Shown one piece after another: positions 38,960 to 49,600 of a stretch of 64,000 nt of DNA. The position numbers and the translations under genes are program-made. Location: the NCBI GenBank assembly GCA_036583965.1, contig JAZBQD010000019.1:23439085-23503084 (forward strand), given 5' to 3'. How positions within the stretch are numbered: the first letter of the stretch is position 1; the number at the start of each line of letters is the position of its first letter. The notes under the pieces were generated by a model, which ran no database searches, was not told where the DNA came from, and worked only from the letters and a program-made list of their open reading frames with translations. The stretch is from Prunella strophiata (Eukaryota > Chordata > Aves > Passeriformes > Prunellidae).

Positions 38960-39850
38960 TCATATTTAATTGCTTGTCATTAGCCCTGAAATCTTTTCTG
39001 AATTGCTGTTTTCCAGGATCATCTCCAACTATCTGCAGCTGCTGCCTGCATTCCTTCTTCCTAGAAGTGTAATCCTGCATTTGGCTCTATTAAAATCCCA
39101 TGTTGCTTGGATGTATTTACCCTCCACAGAGATCCAAACTGCTCTGTGTGATTGCTCTGTTCTCATCACGATACACCACATTGCAAATTTTTGTGTCAGC
39201 AGCACACATTATCAATGTAGATTGTATGTTTATTTAGAAATAAAAATATTTATTTCCAGATGAAATTCTTGAAACGTGCCAGGCCTCATACTGATCACAC
39301 TGGAACCCATCTAATTCCCTCCCCAGTGACAACTACTTCTTGTGTTCTGTTTCACAGCCAGTTTGTTATTAATTTTGCATGTGCCTGATTGACATTGTAC
39401 TGCCTGTTTATTTTTTTATTGAAATAGCATAGGCTCTCAGATGGTTGGTGTGCATGTGTCTAATTCTATCAACTTATGAAAATGGACTCCTTTGATGAGA
39501 GTGGTTCTTCACAGGCCTCCTTGACTCGACGTCACTTTGTATTCCTTTTGTTTAGTTCCCAGCTAATTGACCTGTGCGTCATCTTTTCCATTGTTCAGGG
39601 CTGATTTTGGGCTTGCTGGCTGACACTTACCTTGTGTGTTGTTCTTGACCTGCTTGAATACCAGCACAGCATGAGCTCCCTTTCCATCTCCCAGATCTTA
39701 TTGTTATTCCAAGCTATCCAAGGAATGTCTGCAAGGCAGAGCTGCTGTCAGCCAATTCTCATTGAATCACCCAGTCCTGTTTGGTTTAGAAATTTGCCTT
39801 CCCTGTCGACACTGTAACGCATCTCCTGTGCTGACTGTGACAGGGAAGAT
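38960..39850 (-). mobile_element. Ancient L3/CR1-like LINE relic (reverse orientation)
   Basis: The segment around TTTTGTGTCAGCAGCACACA (reverse complement of a region coding KxADDTK-like RT residues in CR1/L3), then CTGGAACCCATCTAATTCC and GCCAGTTTGTTATTAATTTT, follows the order of landmarks I remember for reverse-oriented L3/CR1 copies. These landmarks are the 'tttgtgtcatc', 'ggaccccact' and 'cagttagccagttttta' words. It is highly diverged and has stops in all frames. Ends are approximate. Confidence 0.45.
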
Positions 39851-40898
39851 GGTAAAAACCTACAGAATGGGATAGACCTCTCTGGGCACTTCAGTGGGAA
39901 GTGCCACTCTTTGCCTCAGCCACTTAGTCAGAGATGGAGGTGTTGGACAGGGTATGCAGAAGAGTTGTCAGTACTGAAGTTCAGTTACAGAGGCATCCAA
40001 GTCTGGGACTTTTCAAAGAAACCCAAGGAACATGTTGGCAGCCAACTTATTTTGGCCATTGGCTGTACCAAGCCTTTTTCCTTGCAGGTAGTGCAGGTGA
40101 GAGTGAGATATTTTGTTGGAAAGCAGAGTACCCTCTTGGAGGCTTAGTGCTGCAGTAAAAGGAAATGAGAGCAAGTACGGTAGATCATGATCTTTAACAC
40201 AGAGAGCTCTGCTTTGTGGTCTACATGGCTTTATAAAAGAGTGTGTACAAGATGTGACCTTGAGAGCTGGATGGCTTCTCTGTGCTTAGTCCCTCGAGAG
40301 TAACAAAAACCATAAATGCAGTAAGTGCAGAAAGTTGTAATTGCTCTTACAGACTTGAGCTCTTGGTCATTCTTTCTTGTTTGTGACTTTCATGGGCCAG
40401 GTTTTGTGTATTTGCTTGGTCTGGCCTCTTCTCTGACTGTCTTACTGTGTTTTTAGTGCTTGTTTGGGGCTGGGAAGGCAGGTCCTGAGAAAACTTCCAC
40501 CATAAGAACAAAGTGTGTTTGGAGCTGCTTATGTTTGCTGTGGTCAAGGAACAGACCTTGAGTGTGATGGGCAGGCAGAGGTTCTTCAAGGCAGCCAAAG
40601 CATCCCTGTGGAAGGACAGCCTGGTGTGATGGTACAGAGAGGGTGTCTTGGCTAATACCATGTCCTACCAGGCTCAGGACATGGGGCATGGTTCCTAGAG
40701 GGAAACAGTGTGCCATGGTGGTGACTGAAAGTAGGGGAGGAGCAGAATCCTGCTCAGGTAGATGAATCTCTATGTCCTAGGTGGCAGCTCAGGGCAGCTT
40801 GGCAGCAAATGTTGCTGCAAGGTGCATTGGTGGGACAGGCACTGTGGGTTAGTGCAGTCACTTGTGAGGCATATTGGTTCATTTTTTCTCTTCCACAG

Positions 40899-41080
40899 GA
40901 TTCAGAGCAGAATTGGCTCTCCTGTCTCCCCTCAGTACACAGGGTCGTCAAGGACTGTCCGGCGCTACCCAGCCAGCAATGGCCAGCTCACCTCCAATGC
41001 ACTCCCCAACGGGAATGGCCATGAGCAGAGCAGGTCTGGCCCACACACTGTTTCCCAGGAGCACACCTTGTCTGCAAAAG
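40899..41080 (+). CDS. LTBP2: LTBP2 exon 4: basic/Ser-rich linker
   Basis: The acceptor is TTCCACAG and the donor GTAAGG. The entering phase (one base) completes Val from exon 3. The exon codes IQSRIGSPVSPQYTGSSRTV and continues through LTSNALPNGNGHEQ to SAK. There are no cysteines. The SRTVRxxP and L(T/S)SNALP motifs align with the linker preceding the four-Cys domain in mammalian LTBP2, so I accept it as exonic despite the low complexity and the long intron before it. It ends in phase 1 and completes Gly with exon 5, giving the KGANLTEKI junction. Confidence 0.88.
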
Positions 41081-42526
41081 GTAAGGTCCTGTAGGGCTGT
41101 CACTCTTTTGGGGCTTCTTGTTGGGGTCATGGGAAAGGGCAACACTTTAACTGGGGGTCCCCAAGAAACCATGGACTCCCATGACTGCGCTGCTCAGTGG
41201 AATGAAAAGGGAAGGTCAACATGGGCATTGCTGGGCTTGGCAAAGAAAGGGGCCCTGCTGAAGGAGGACACATCAGGGAAGCAAAATGCTGATGGCTGGA
41301 GGCAGGAGCCAGGGGATATGACAGTTGCATCTCAGAGATGTTGAACATCACCCCAGCACACTTCCCCAAAGGGGAATTGCCACAGTCTGTGGGAATGGTG
41401 TCTCCCAGCTTACTCCTCAGTCTGAGCAGCTCTCAAGGTCAGATTGTGCAACCAGCATCTCTTTCTTCCCTTTGGCTGCTGCCTTGATGCCTTCTGACAT
41501 GAGCAGGGATTAGGCTGGGCTGCTGGGACATGCAGATGCTGAGCTCAATGCTTTCCCTGCTAGCACAGATGCCAGTTGTCTTCTGCAGCCTGGTTCCCTC
41601 CTGAAGCTGTGATTCCCCAAGGAGGCACCATGTGGCACCTCAGCCCCTATGAGTAGGGCCATGAACCTGGTTGAAGCTGTAATCTGAAAGTGGGGATTGA
41701 AACAGGGAGTGGGGTGAGCACAGCAAGGGCAGCACATGACTGTCCCATTGGGGTGGGATGGAAGGGTCTGGTGTCAAGCCAGCTGGTTACACAACAGTTC
41801 TGTCTGTTGACCATTTTCCACAAGTCCCAAAGAGATGTGAGTGTGATTTCACATCATATGGGAGGATGGTGAGGGACCAGAAGAGGACCATAGATAGTTG
41901 CAGGAGGTCAAGGGACACTTGCAGGGTGACAGTGGTTTTCTTAAGACCCAATGCTCTCTCTTCTGAATGACAGTGTGTTTATGTAGGAAGACTTCCAGTG
42001 GTTTAAGAGCAGCCAGTCTTCTGACTACTGATGTGGCTGGAGAAAGAATGTTGCTTAAAGTGGAAAAACTCCCTTTATGATGGTTAGTTAGTGCATGTGA
42101 GTCCCTTCACACTAGTTATGCCACTCCAAATGGGCAGAACATGCTGCTTACCATTGTTCTTGTGTTGACAAACCCTTACAGATGCTGGAGCAGAAAACAG
42201 GCTAGAGTGAGCAGGGGCAAGGAGAGACAGAATCACAGAATTGCAGAGTCAGCTAGGTTGGAAAAGATCTTTAAGATCATAGAGTCAAATCAATGATGTA
42301 ACACAACCTTGTCAGCTAGGCCATGGCACTAAGTGCCACATCCAGTCTTTTCTTAAACACCTCCAGGGATGGTGACTCCACCACCGTGGGGAGGGACATA
42401 AACCCCTCTTTGCACTGGGAATTTTTTGCTTTGGAGTTTGAGCTTAGAATAACAGCTTGAGCTGCAAGTAACAGCTCCCCTGGCCTGGAGATGCTGTTTC
42501 CACTTAGCACTCTTTTTCTTTCATAG
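41081..42526 (+). other. LTBP2: LTBP2 intron 4
   Basis: This 1.4-kb intron ends in a reverse-oriented CR1 tail; nothing else is recognisable. Confidence 0.88.
42229..42470 (-). mobile_element. CR1 LINE 3' end, reverse orientation
   Basis: It starts AGAATCACAGAATTGCAGAG, then GTTGGAAAAGATCTTTAAGATCAT, the reverse complement of the conserved CR1 3' UTR. It continues through CACCTCCAGGGATGGTGACTCCACCACC, and the match decays after about 42400. The CR1 tail ends only about 60 bp before the exon 5 acceptor, so it supplies part of the sequence near the branch-point region. Confidence 0.85.
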
Positions 42527-42697
42527 GAGCCAACCTGACAGAGAAGATTAGGAAGATAAAAATTGTCTTCACGCCCACCATCTGCAAACAGAGGTGCCAG
42601 AGTGGGCGCTGCTACAACAGCTGTGAGAAAGGAGACACCACCACTCTCTACAGCCAAGGGGGGCATGACCACGATCCCAAATCTGGCTTCCGCATCT
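42527..42697 (+). CDS. LTBP2: LTBP2 exon 5: four-cysteine segment
   Basis: The acceptor is TTTCATAG and the donor GTGAGC. The exon codes [20 protein letters not shown], then [20 protein letters not shown], then a Gly/His-rich stretch ending DPKSGFRI. The spacing C-x3-C-x4-C-x3-C is the conserved four-Cys motif ahead of EGF2 in LTBPs; the [13 protein letters not shown] block is nearly invariant in the family. NLT is a potential N-glycosylation site. The final base plus the first two of exon 6 give Tyr (FRIYFCQIPC), exactly as in mammals. Confidence 0.96.
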
Positions 42698-44256
42698 GTG
42701 AGCACCCCCATGTCCTCCACCTACTTTCTTGCCTGTCTCCCCACTCTACTCTTCCTGCTTTTCCTGACTACAGACTAAAGGCTTGGGCTGCTGTAGGGAG
42801 GGGAAGTGATGGCTACTTTCAGTGCCTTGGAAGATGTCTTCTGGGGTCTTTGGGGCTTACCCTCTCTCTGGGGGAGGAAGACAGACTTTGCCTCATTGCT
42901 TTCTTTCCTGGGCAAGCAGATCCTGTTTCCATCTCGCCCTGGGTAGAGGGGATGTATGTGTTTCAGTCAGGCCTGCAGCCAAGCCTCACCACCTCCTTCT
43001 TCTCAGAGCCAGCTCACTGCTTTAGTTGGCATCCAGTCTTGGGGCTGACTTTCATCACCTAATTTCCTCCTGTTCTCTCCTTTCACTCACATGGCAGCCA
43101 GGAGAGCTGGCTGCAGGTTGCAAACTGTTCTTATAAACAGGGCTCGCTGAAACCACTGCTCACCTTTCAGAGCCACTGGGATCACTCATCAAGTCACTGG
43201 GATATCCTGCTGTGGGCTGGTCACATTGTCTTGGAGCGAGCTGGTGGGAGAAACTTGCTGGACTTGTTGGGACTTGTCCTCTGAGTGCCTCTGTATCACT
43301 CAAATTCTTCTAGTGAGAGAATGAAAAGTCTTGCTGTTGTGGACACTGACGGAAGATTGTGTTCACAGAAATTTCTGCCTAGGTCCCAGTTCAAAAATGT
43401 GTCTCCTCCCCTTCAACTGGGTGCTGGGATTGAGCAAATGAGCTTGAAACAGGATGGGTGTTCATCCCCTGGGATGAACCTGACGAGCCATCCAGGAATG
43501 TGGAGCAGCAGTGTCTCATCTCATACTGAAATGAGTCAGGATAACCTGTCAAGGAATCCCACGTGTTGCTTGAGTTTAGTTCACATTGAGATACTCTAGG
43601 TTGCTCTAAGCACGATGAGGTCAGAAAGGACATGACTTTGGTTTCATCTGTGGATGCTTTTTCTAAGTCTGCGCAGATTAATTGCTCCTGATTCTTTTGT
43701 CCCACTCCACACTTCTCCCACAGAACTGCTGGCAGGGCCAGGGCTGGATGTGAGACAGGCTCTGAGGATGTGGCTCTCTGCCTGTTCTGTCTGCCTCTCC
43801 CATCCTGCTGAGTTCCCTTCTGGGCTAGGAGTATAAACCCTGCCAAGTGGGGAGGGGGCGATGCAGAAGCGAAGAAACTGGGCAGACCTGGCTACATGTG
43901 GCTGCCATGGCTCCTGACCCACTCCAGGAGATCCTGCTGTGTCAGCAACACCACCTTGGCAGCTCCCCAGGACATGGGTGCCCCAGCCTGGCTGTGGCCC
44001 CAGAGCCCAAGGGAGGGTTCATCTTCAAGCCATGACTCCAGTTGTGAGCAGAGCTTGGGGAAGATGGTGTTGCCCAGCAGGGACCTGAGCCTGCCTCCAG
44101 GCTGCAAGTGCTGACCCCAGCCCAGTGCTGCACCTGGTTCTTGGGACATCGTGGGGGTAGTGCTGTCCACGTGCAGCTGCCTGGTGTCCCCCAGCTGCCC
44201 TTGGCTAGAGCCAGTGTCTCAGTTCCTCCTTAAGCAGAGCTCTCTTTGCCTTGCAG
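42698..44256 (+). other. LTBP2: LTBP2 intron 5
   Basis: A 1.56-kb intron with GTGAGC donor and TTGCAG acceptor. No gene, repeat or distinctive signal seen. Confidence 0.85.
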
Positions 44257-44457
44257 ACTTCTGTCAGATCCCCTGCCTGAATGGAGGGCGCTGCGTGGGC
44301 CGGGATGAATGCTGGTGCCCCTCCAACTCCACAGGGAAGTTTTGCCACCTGCCTGCTCCCTCTTTGGAAAAGAAGCAAGGAGGAAGAAGCCCAAAGACCC
44401 CAGCTGGCAGTTCCATGAGGCACTCCACATATACCCTGCCCTTGTCCAACCAGCTTG
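44257..44457 (+). CDS. LTBP2: LTBP2 exon 6: EGF-like domain 2 and linker
   Basis: The acceptor is CTTGCAG and the donor GTGAGC. The exon codes a six-Cys EGF-like domain (CQIPCLNGGRCVGRDECWC then PSNSTGKFC; about residues 377-403) of the non-calcium-binding type. It has an NST sequon near its end. The following linker is Lys/Arg/Ser-rich and ends TYTLPLSNQL, matching the TFTLPLSNQL of mammalian LTBP2. The phase-1 end completes Ala with exon 7. Confidence 0.95.
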
Positions 44458-44795
44458 GTGAGCATGGCCCATGGCTCCAGACTCCACCATTTTACTCCTA
44501 CTTGTGTGCTCCTCAGATCTTTCTTAACAGGCCTGAGGAAGCCACTATCTCCTTATGCTTGCTGTTTCAGGCCAGGTTGTTAGACAGGCGTTTTCCCTAG
44601 TTTCTTGTGGGGATTTTGGTAGGTTTGTCCTCTTTTCAGGACAGAGAAATATTTTCTCTTAGATGCAGTCTTCTTCTAGATTTCCTGGTGGGCTCAGTCT
44701 ACCTCTCCTCCCATTTGACTTTGTTCATGATGATACTCTTTGGGTGCCAAATTGTTGCTAGATTGTCACAAATGTGGTGTAAACTCATCTTCCAG
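44458..44795 (+). other. LTBP2: LTBP2 intron 6
   Basis: A short 338-bp intron with GTGAGC donor and TTCCAG acceptor. Nothing else seen. Confidence 0.88.
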
Positions 44796-45064
44796 CTTCC
44801 CTAAACCCTTCTCTGGTGAACGTCCACATCAACCACCCTCCAGAAGCCATCGTGCAAATTCACCAGGTGGCCAGGGTGCGGGGGGATGCAGAGGTGTCGG
44901 AGGAAAACAGTGTGGAGGCAGTCCTGGCACCTCAGCTGGCTGCTGTGCCCTGGTACACCTATTCCCATGGGAATGGGAACAGCATTGCCACTGAGAGCAG
45001 ACAGCAACAGCAGAGAGCCCCGGGGCTGCTGGGGAGGTGCTTTCGGGAGGCTCTCCATGGGCAG
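44796..45064 (+). CDS. LTBP2: LTBP2 exon 7: linker and start of first TB/hybrid-type domain
   Basis: The acceptor is CTTCCAG and the donor GTAAGA. The exon codes SLNPSLVNVHINHPPEAIVQ, then IHQVARVRG, an acidic and Gln-rich stretch, then RAPGLLGRCFREALHGQ at the C-terminal end. The NPSLVxVHIxHPPEAxVQIHQVAxVRG block is diagnostic for LTBP2. The last segment is the opening strand of the first TB/hybrid-type domain, with its first Cys in GRC. The exon ends in phase 0, so the second Cys begins exon 8. Intron 6 before it is only 338 bp. Confidence 0.94.
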
Positions 45065-45339
45065 GTAAGAAGTCATCTGCAAGTATTGGTGTATTTCTTG
45101 TTCTGGGGTATGGGAGCATTGGCTTTTGGGGTATAGGGGGTGCCTTTATTCTGTGAAGCTGTTCAACATCAGCATGGGCATCATGCAGGTGCCATGGGCA
45201 CAGGCAGCAATGTGTTACTACTTGGGAAGGAAAAATTTCCTTGCTTTGATCCAACAGAGAGACCTCACTGCCTTGCCCTGACCAGGCTGTGCCCTGGGGC
45301 AGCACAGCCCAGACTTGATGGCTTTCACACACAGTCTGG

Positions 45340-45600
45340 TTTTAAAAGGGTGCCCTATTTATAGCAACATTTACAGCCACGCTCTGCGATTATTGTAGGA
45401 AACGTATAAAACATAGGAAAATTCCTTTCCCTCTCAGACGATAAATGGAAGTCTGATTTCCATGGAACCATGCCTTCCTGGAGAGCTCGACTGGGGCTTG
45501 GGAAGCAAATGCACGTGAGGGACTTTCTCACCCCTGTCCCACAGTCATCGTAATTTCTTATTTTGTCTTTCCCCATATGTTTCTCTTGCGTCACTGGAAA
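45340..45600. promoter_or_regulatory. Candidate enhancer with MEF2 consensus
   Basis: CTATTTATAG at 45355-45364 is a perfect match to the MEF2 consensus YTAWWWWTAR. The following 230 bp keep scattered CpGs and include TGCGTCAC (CRE/ATF-like) near 45590. These are motif matches only. Confidence 0.3.
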
Positions 45601-45954
45601 AGCATTGGAGGTTTTTGGCACCCACAGGAACACCTGTGAGCTCCCCCAGAGCAGTTCATGCTCAGGAGAGACCCCCAGCCTGGCAGTCTAGGACTCAGCC
45701 CCGTCCCCACTGCTCCCCAGCCTTTTTGGGGGGGCTGCTCCCAGCTCCCATCCCATCTTTCAGTCACTCCCATCCAAGTAGTTTCTAGCAGGAAGTATTC
45801 TTAGCCATTCTCTAGTGCAAAAATAGAGGAGATCAGAACCGGGGGCTGGAAAAGCCTTGCTTCTCTGTGGGGAGATGGCAGCACTGAAACCTTAGGAGCA
45901 GAGGATGATGATGCATGGAGATGCTTATGGATGCCTGGAGAGGCTGTAAGAGAT

Positions 45955-46215
45955 GCTCTAGGGGCGGCAGGGGGTACCCTTGCTATGCTCACACCTCCCG
46001 CAGCTGGGGAGATGCCGTGCCTGGGAGAGGGTGAGGAGCTGGGCGGGGAGTGCCTGCCTCTCCCGCCGCCGCAGCCCTGCGATCGGTATGCGAGCGCTGG
46101 GCAGGCGGCCACGCGTGCCTGGACGGGGGCCAGCTCCAGCCTGCGGCCCAGCGGCTCCGCTCGAACGGGGAAGCCTGTAATCCAGAGGGCCTTGCCGAGA
46201 GTGGGGAGAGACTCA
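45955..46215. promoter_or_regulatory. LTBP2: Intronic CpG islet, candidate alternative promoter
   Basis: About 260 bp of dense CpG (CCGCCGCCGCAG, GCGATCGG, GGCCACGCGTG) lies between exons 7 and 8, in contrast to CpG-depleted intron on both sides. CpG islands inside genes often mark alternative start sites or developmental enhancers. No TATA box or start codon joined in frame to exon 8 is obvious. Confidence 0.4.
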
Positions 46216-46593
46216 TTCACCAGAGGAAAGTGCCTGACAGCAAGCTCCCTGCCGGGCTGGAGTGGTGCACCCATTTCACAGGCTAATCAGCCAGGCAAGG
46301 GGCTGATTCTGGGGCTTTGCCAGGTGATATCATCTCTGGTTCATCTCTGCTCTGTTTGATGGCCCCTTCCCCTCTGAAGGGTGCAGTCAAGGGAGGTTCT
46401 GTCTGCACAACTTTTTACTATCTTTATCCACATCCCTGGTCCCACTGTGTCCCAGTGCGGAGCTGTGCCAAGAGGGCCGTGCCAGCCTCTGGCCCCAGAC
46501 AGCTGTTCCCTGTGCTGGCTCTGCTGCTGTCCTACCAGCTGGGCACGTTTCCCCTGCATCCCACAGAAGCCTGATCTGCTCCTCTCTCTGCAG

Positions 46594-46696
46594 TGCACCA
46601 GCCCCCTGCCAGGGCTAACCAAGCTGGAGGATTGCTGTGGCAGTGTGGGGCTCTTCTGGGGCATGGACCAGTGCCTGGCCTGTCCCCCCCGGCCAG
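46594..46696 (+). CDS. LTBP2: LTBP2 exon 8: core of first TB/hybrid-type domain
   Basis: The acceptor is CTCTGCAG and the donor GTGAGT. Read in phase 0, it codes [19 protein letters not shown], then [15 protein letters not shown]. With exon 7 the domain shows six cysteines (GRC, GQC, DCC, QC, AC). It has a CC pair in place of the CCC triplet of canonical eight-Cys TB domains, the same arrangement I recall for mammalian LTBP2. An 8.5-kb intron follows, so the domain and the next connector are widely separated in the genome. Confidence 0.94.
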
Positions 46697-49600
46697 GTGA
46701 GTACTGCTGCTGGCCAGGAGCTGGGACAGCATGAGGGACAGCCTGCACCCTCGCTGAGCAAAGGAAAATGGCTGCCTCGTGTAGCTGAGGCAGGGGGCAG
46801 AGCAGCGGGTCTTGATACATGGCTGTCCTTGGCCCAAGGTCCTCAGGGATGGGCAGCATGTCCCAGGTGAGTGCAGGGTCATGGCAGCTGCTGCCCCAGC
46901 CCACCAGGGAACAGTGCTCTGGGTTGGGTGCTGGGCCCAGGCTCATGTGGCCAACAGCTCCCACCATGCTAGCCCCATTCAGAGGGAGAAACAGGAAAAA
47001 AGCAGCTGTGGTTTTAGGAGGTGCAGTTCTAGGCTGGAGAAGGAGGCTGCAGACTTGGCCCTATAGAGTTACGGGCTTGCTCTGGGCCCAACACGGGTTT
47101 GGCAGGGGCTCTGGAAATAACACTACATCAAACAATTGGCAGGAGCACACCCGGGGTCCGTTCCAGGGGCATGGGCGTCCAGCTCTGTTTCTGCTGCACT
47201 TGGGAGCTGGACAGACTGATCTAGCAGGAGATGGGGATTCCTCATCTGCTCTGCTCAGGGTGCTTCATGATGAGCATGGCACCTTGCACCACGGTCACAT
47301 CCTGTGTTGTGGTGGAGAAGCCATAGAGGAGGACTCCTGGCTGGAGAGGAGGCAGTCCCGTGGGCACAATGGCTCCAGCATCCAGTGCTGACTGGGTGTG
47401 CTGCAGGGCAAGGTCCACTCACCTACTGGAATGTGGGCAAGGAGCTGCTCACCTCTTCCCTGCCTGTCTGCCCACCTGCCCCCTTTCATTGCTGCCTGCC
47501 TGCTCAATCACATCCCTTCACTGGGTCAAAGAACTGGAGAAAACAGACCCCATGGTTCAGAAGACTTTGAACTCCTGGAATAGAGTGTAGGTATCCAAGG
47601 TAGCAGGTTTTGCAAGCAAGTGTGGTGTTGGTGACTTCTAGCTCTGCTCTGAGTTTTTCCTGCTCGCTTACACACACATTCCCAAGAGCTGAATTTGTGT
47701 CTCATTATCCTCCCTCCATTCGATTCCTACTCAGCCAGGGGTAGGGCTGACTGGAGCCAAATTCCTTGCAATCACAGACGAGGTTGTCAGCATCCTGGAA
47801 CCCAGTCCAGATCTTAGGAGCTCTGATTGCTGTCATCTTCCCAAGCTGCATGGCTGTGCTGTGGCCTTGGCCATGCTACTTCTTGCCTGCCCTCACCCAT
47901 GTGCCAGCCCCAAAAAAGGCTTGGGCATTTGTGGTGTGGGGGTGACCCCGGGGTCTGCAGGTTCAGTACAGACAAGGGAGTGCCCCACACAGGCCTCAGC
48001 CCCTCTTCTTTGTCCCTGACCTCCACAACCCCAGTCTGGTTCCCCATCTCACAGCAGTCTCCCTATTTCTCACCAGTCTTTCTGTGACCATTCCATTAGA
48101 AAGCAGGGGGGCTGCTTAATACTTCAGTTGGGCTGCAGACTGCTGCAAAAACTCTGCACCTCCTTTCTCCTTCTCCATGCCAGGATGCAAGGTGATTGCA
48201 GAGAATGCAGCTAGAGCTGCAGCAGTGATTTGCTCTGCTGGACTTAGAGCTTCACAGTGTGTCTAATTACAGGCTTCTAAGATGTGAAAACAGACACAAA
48301 ATGCCCCCATGTGCTCCTTGCAGTCAGTCAACCAAATGCACTTAAGGCTTGACTCCTAGCTGCCAGCAGGCTCCACAGCTCACTGCATGCTCTGTGTCCC
48401 AGGAGCAGCTGCAACTCAAGGCAAGTTGTCACTGCTGGTCTTCACTGAGTGGACAGATGCTTGTCTGGCTTTGTTTTCAGACTATTTCCAGGGAGATGTG
48501 AAAAAATGTATCCATGTGGGTCTTTTGTAGTCCTGTGCCACAAGAAATTCCCTCTAGCTGTGGGTGATAAAATTCCTCCTTGGAGACTTAATGGCTCTTG
48601 TGATTTTTGGCAGGAATTCAGGCTAGTTGAAGGCACCATTTTCATCCTGTTCAATAGTATACAAGTATCTTCCTGCTTTGGCCACCCCTGGTGTAAAGAG
48701 CTATAAGGCAGACACATGATGGAGGCAGCCTAAGAGAGCCCAGGTGTGGAGTGAGAAGCCCAGATAGATGGTGTGCCTTTCTCTGGCATGTTGTCTTCAT
48801 ACACCAGATAGCTGACCCCAGAGTGGAGTCACTGAAACAGATCTTTCTCAGTGACCTTACTTCTTTAACAGAGCTGCCAAGCACTGTGTCCTGTCATTGC
48901 CTTGTGCCTTGTCTGCCAGGGTTTCCAGTTCCATGCCAGTGTGAAGGCATTGTTCCATTTACTTCCTGCCTCTAGACCACATCCCACACTCACATTCCTT
49001 CTGCCTTCTGGCCTTGCTGGCCTGTATTGTGCTCACTCAAAGTCACTGGGCTGTAGTTCAGTGATCCTGGTGTCTCGTGCACAGAGATAACATGTCCAGT
49101 GTATGTTTCCAGCTTTCTTCTTAGCATTGTGATCTTCAGAGACAATTCCTTGCTCTCATGTGTCCCAGGGAAGCATGCACCAGAGCAGACTTGACAGCAT
49201 TGGGAATTTAATTCCAGCAACTAGAGACAGAAATGGCAGAAGCTAGTTCAGTGTAAACACGTACAAACGTACAGAAGTGCAGCCAGGCAAGAGCTAGACA
49301 AATGGGGAACTTGTTTGGATTGACTGTCTGCCCGAGACACTGATTGTTAGTAGAGTCTGGATACGTCCGGATGTCTCCATCGTCTGCAGCTTTCATGTTT
49401 GGTACGTGTTTGTGTGCGGAAAGACATCAGAGAAGATGAATAGGAGGCAGGCATCTGTCCGAGCAAACTTACCATGACCAGCCCTCGCTATTTTTTATGT
49501 TTTGCTCAGCATCAGAAAAGCCAAGGCACTCAAATGCTTTGTCTGCATCCTAACGAGACCATGTTAAAAGCTTAAAATTAAGGGTTGACTTAGCCAGGAG

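Larger units (their letters stand above)
23002..40898 (+). other. LTBP2: LTBP2 intron 3 (17.9 kb)
   Basis: This is the largest intron in the window. It holds two related fossil reverse-transcriptase fragments (about 24.5 and 35.6 kb), an A18 tract at 29084-29101, a GGGA run at about 30888-30904, a perfect hairpin at 31396, a C-run near 37457-37467 and an L3/CR1-like relic at about 39.0-39.8 kb. I looked for a missing exon but found none with family similarity and matching phase. Confidence 0.8.
45065..46593 (+). other. LTBP2: LTBP2 intron 7
   Basis: A 1.5-kb intron carrying two segments unlike ordinary intron: a MEF2/CRE-like motif region (45340-45600) and a CpG islet (45955-46215), both described separately. 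Confidence 0.85.
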
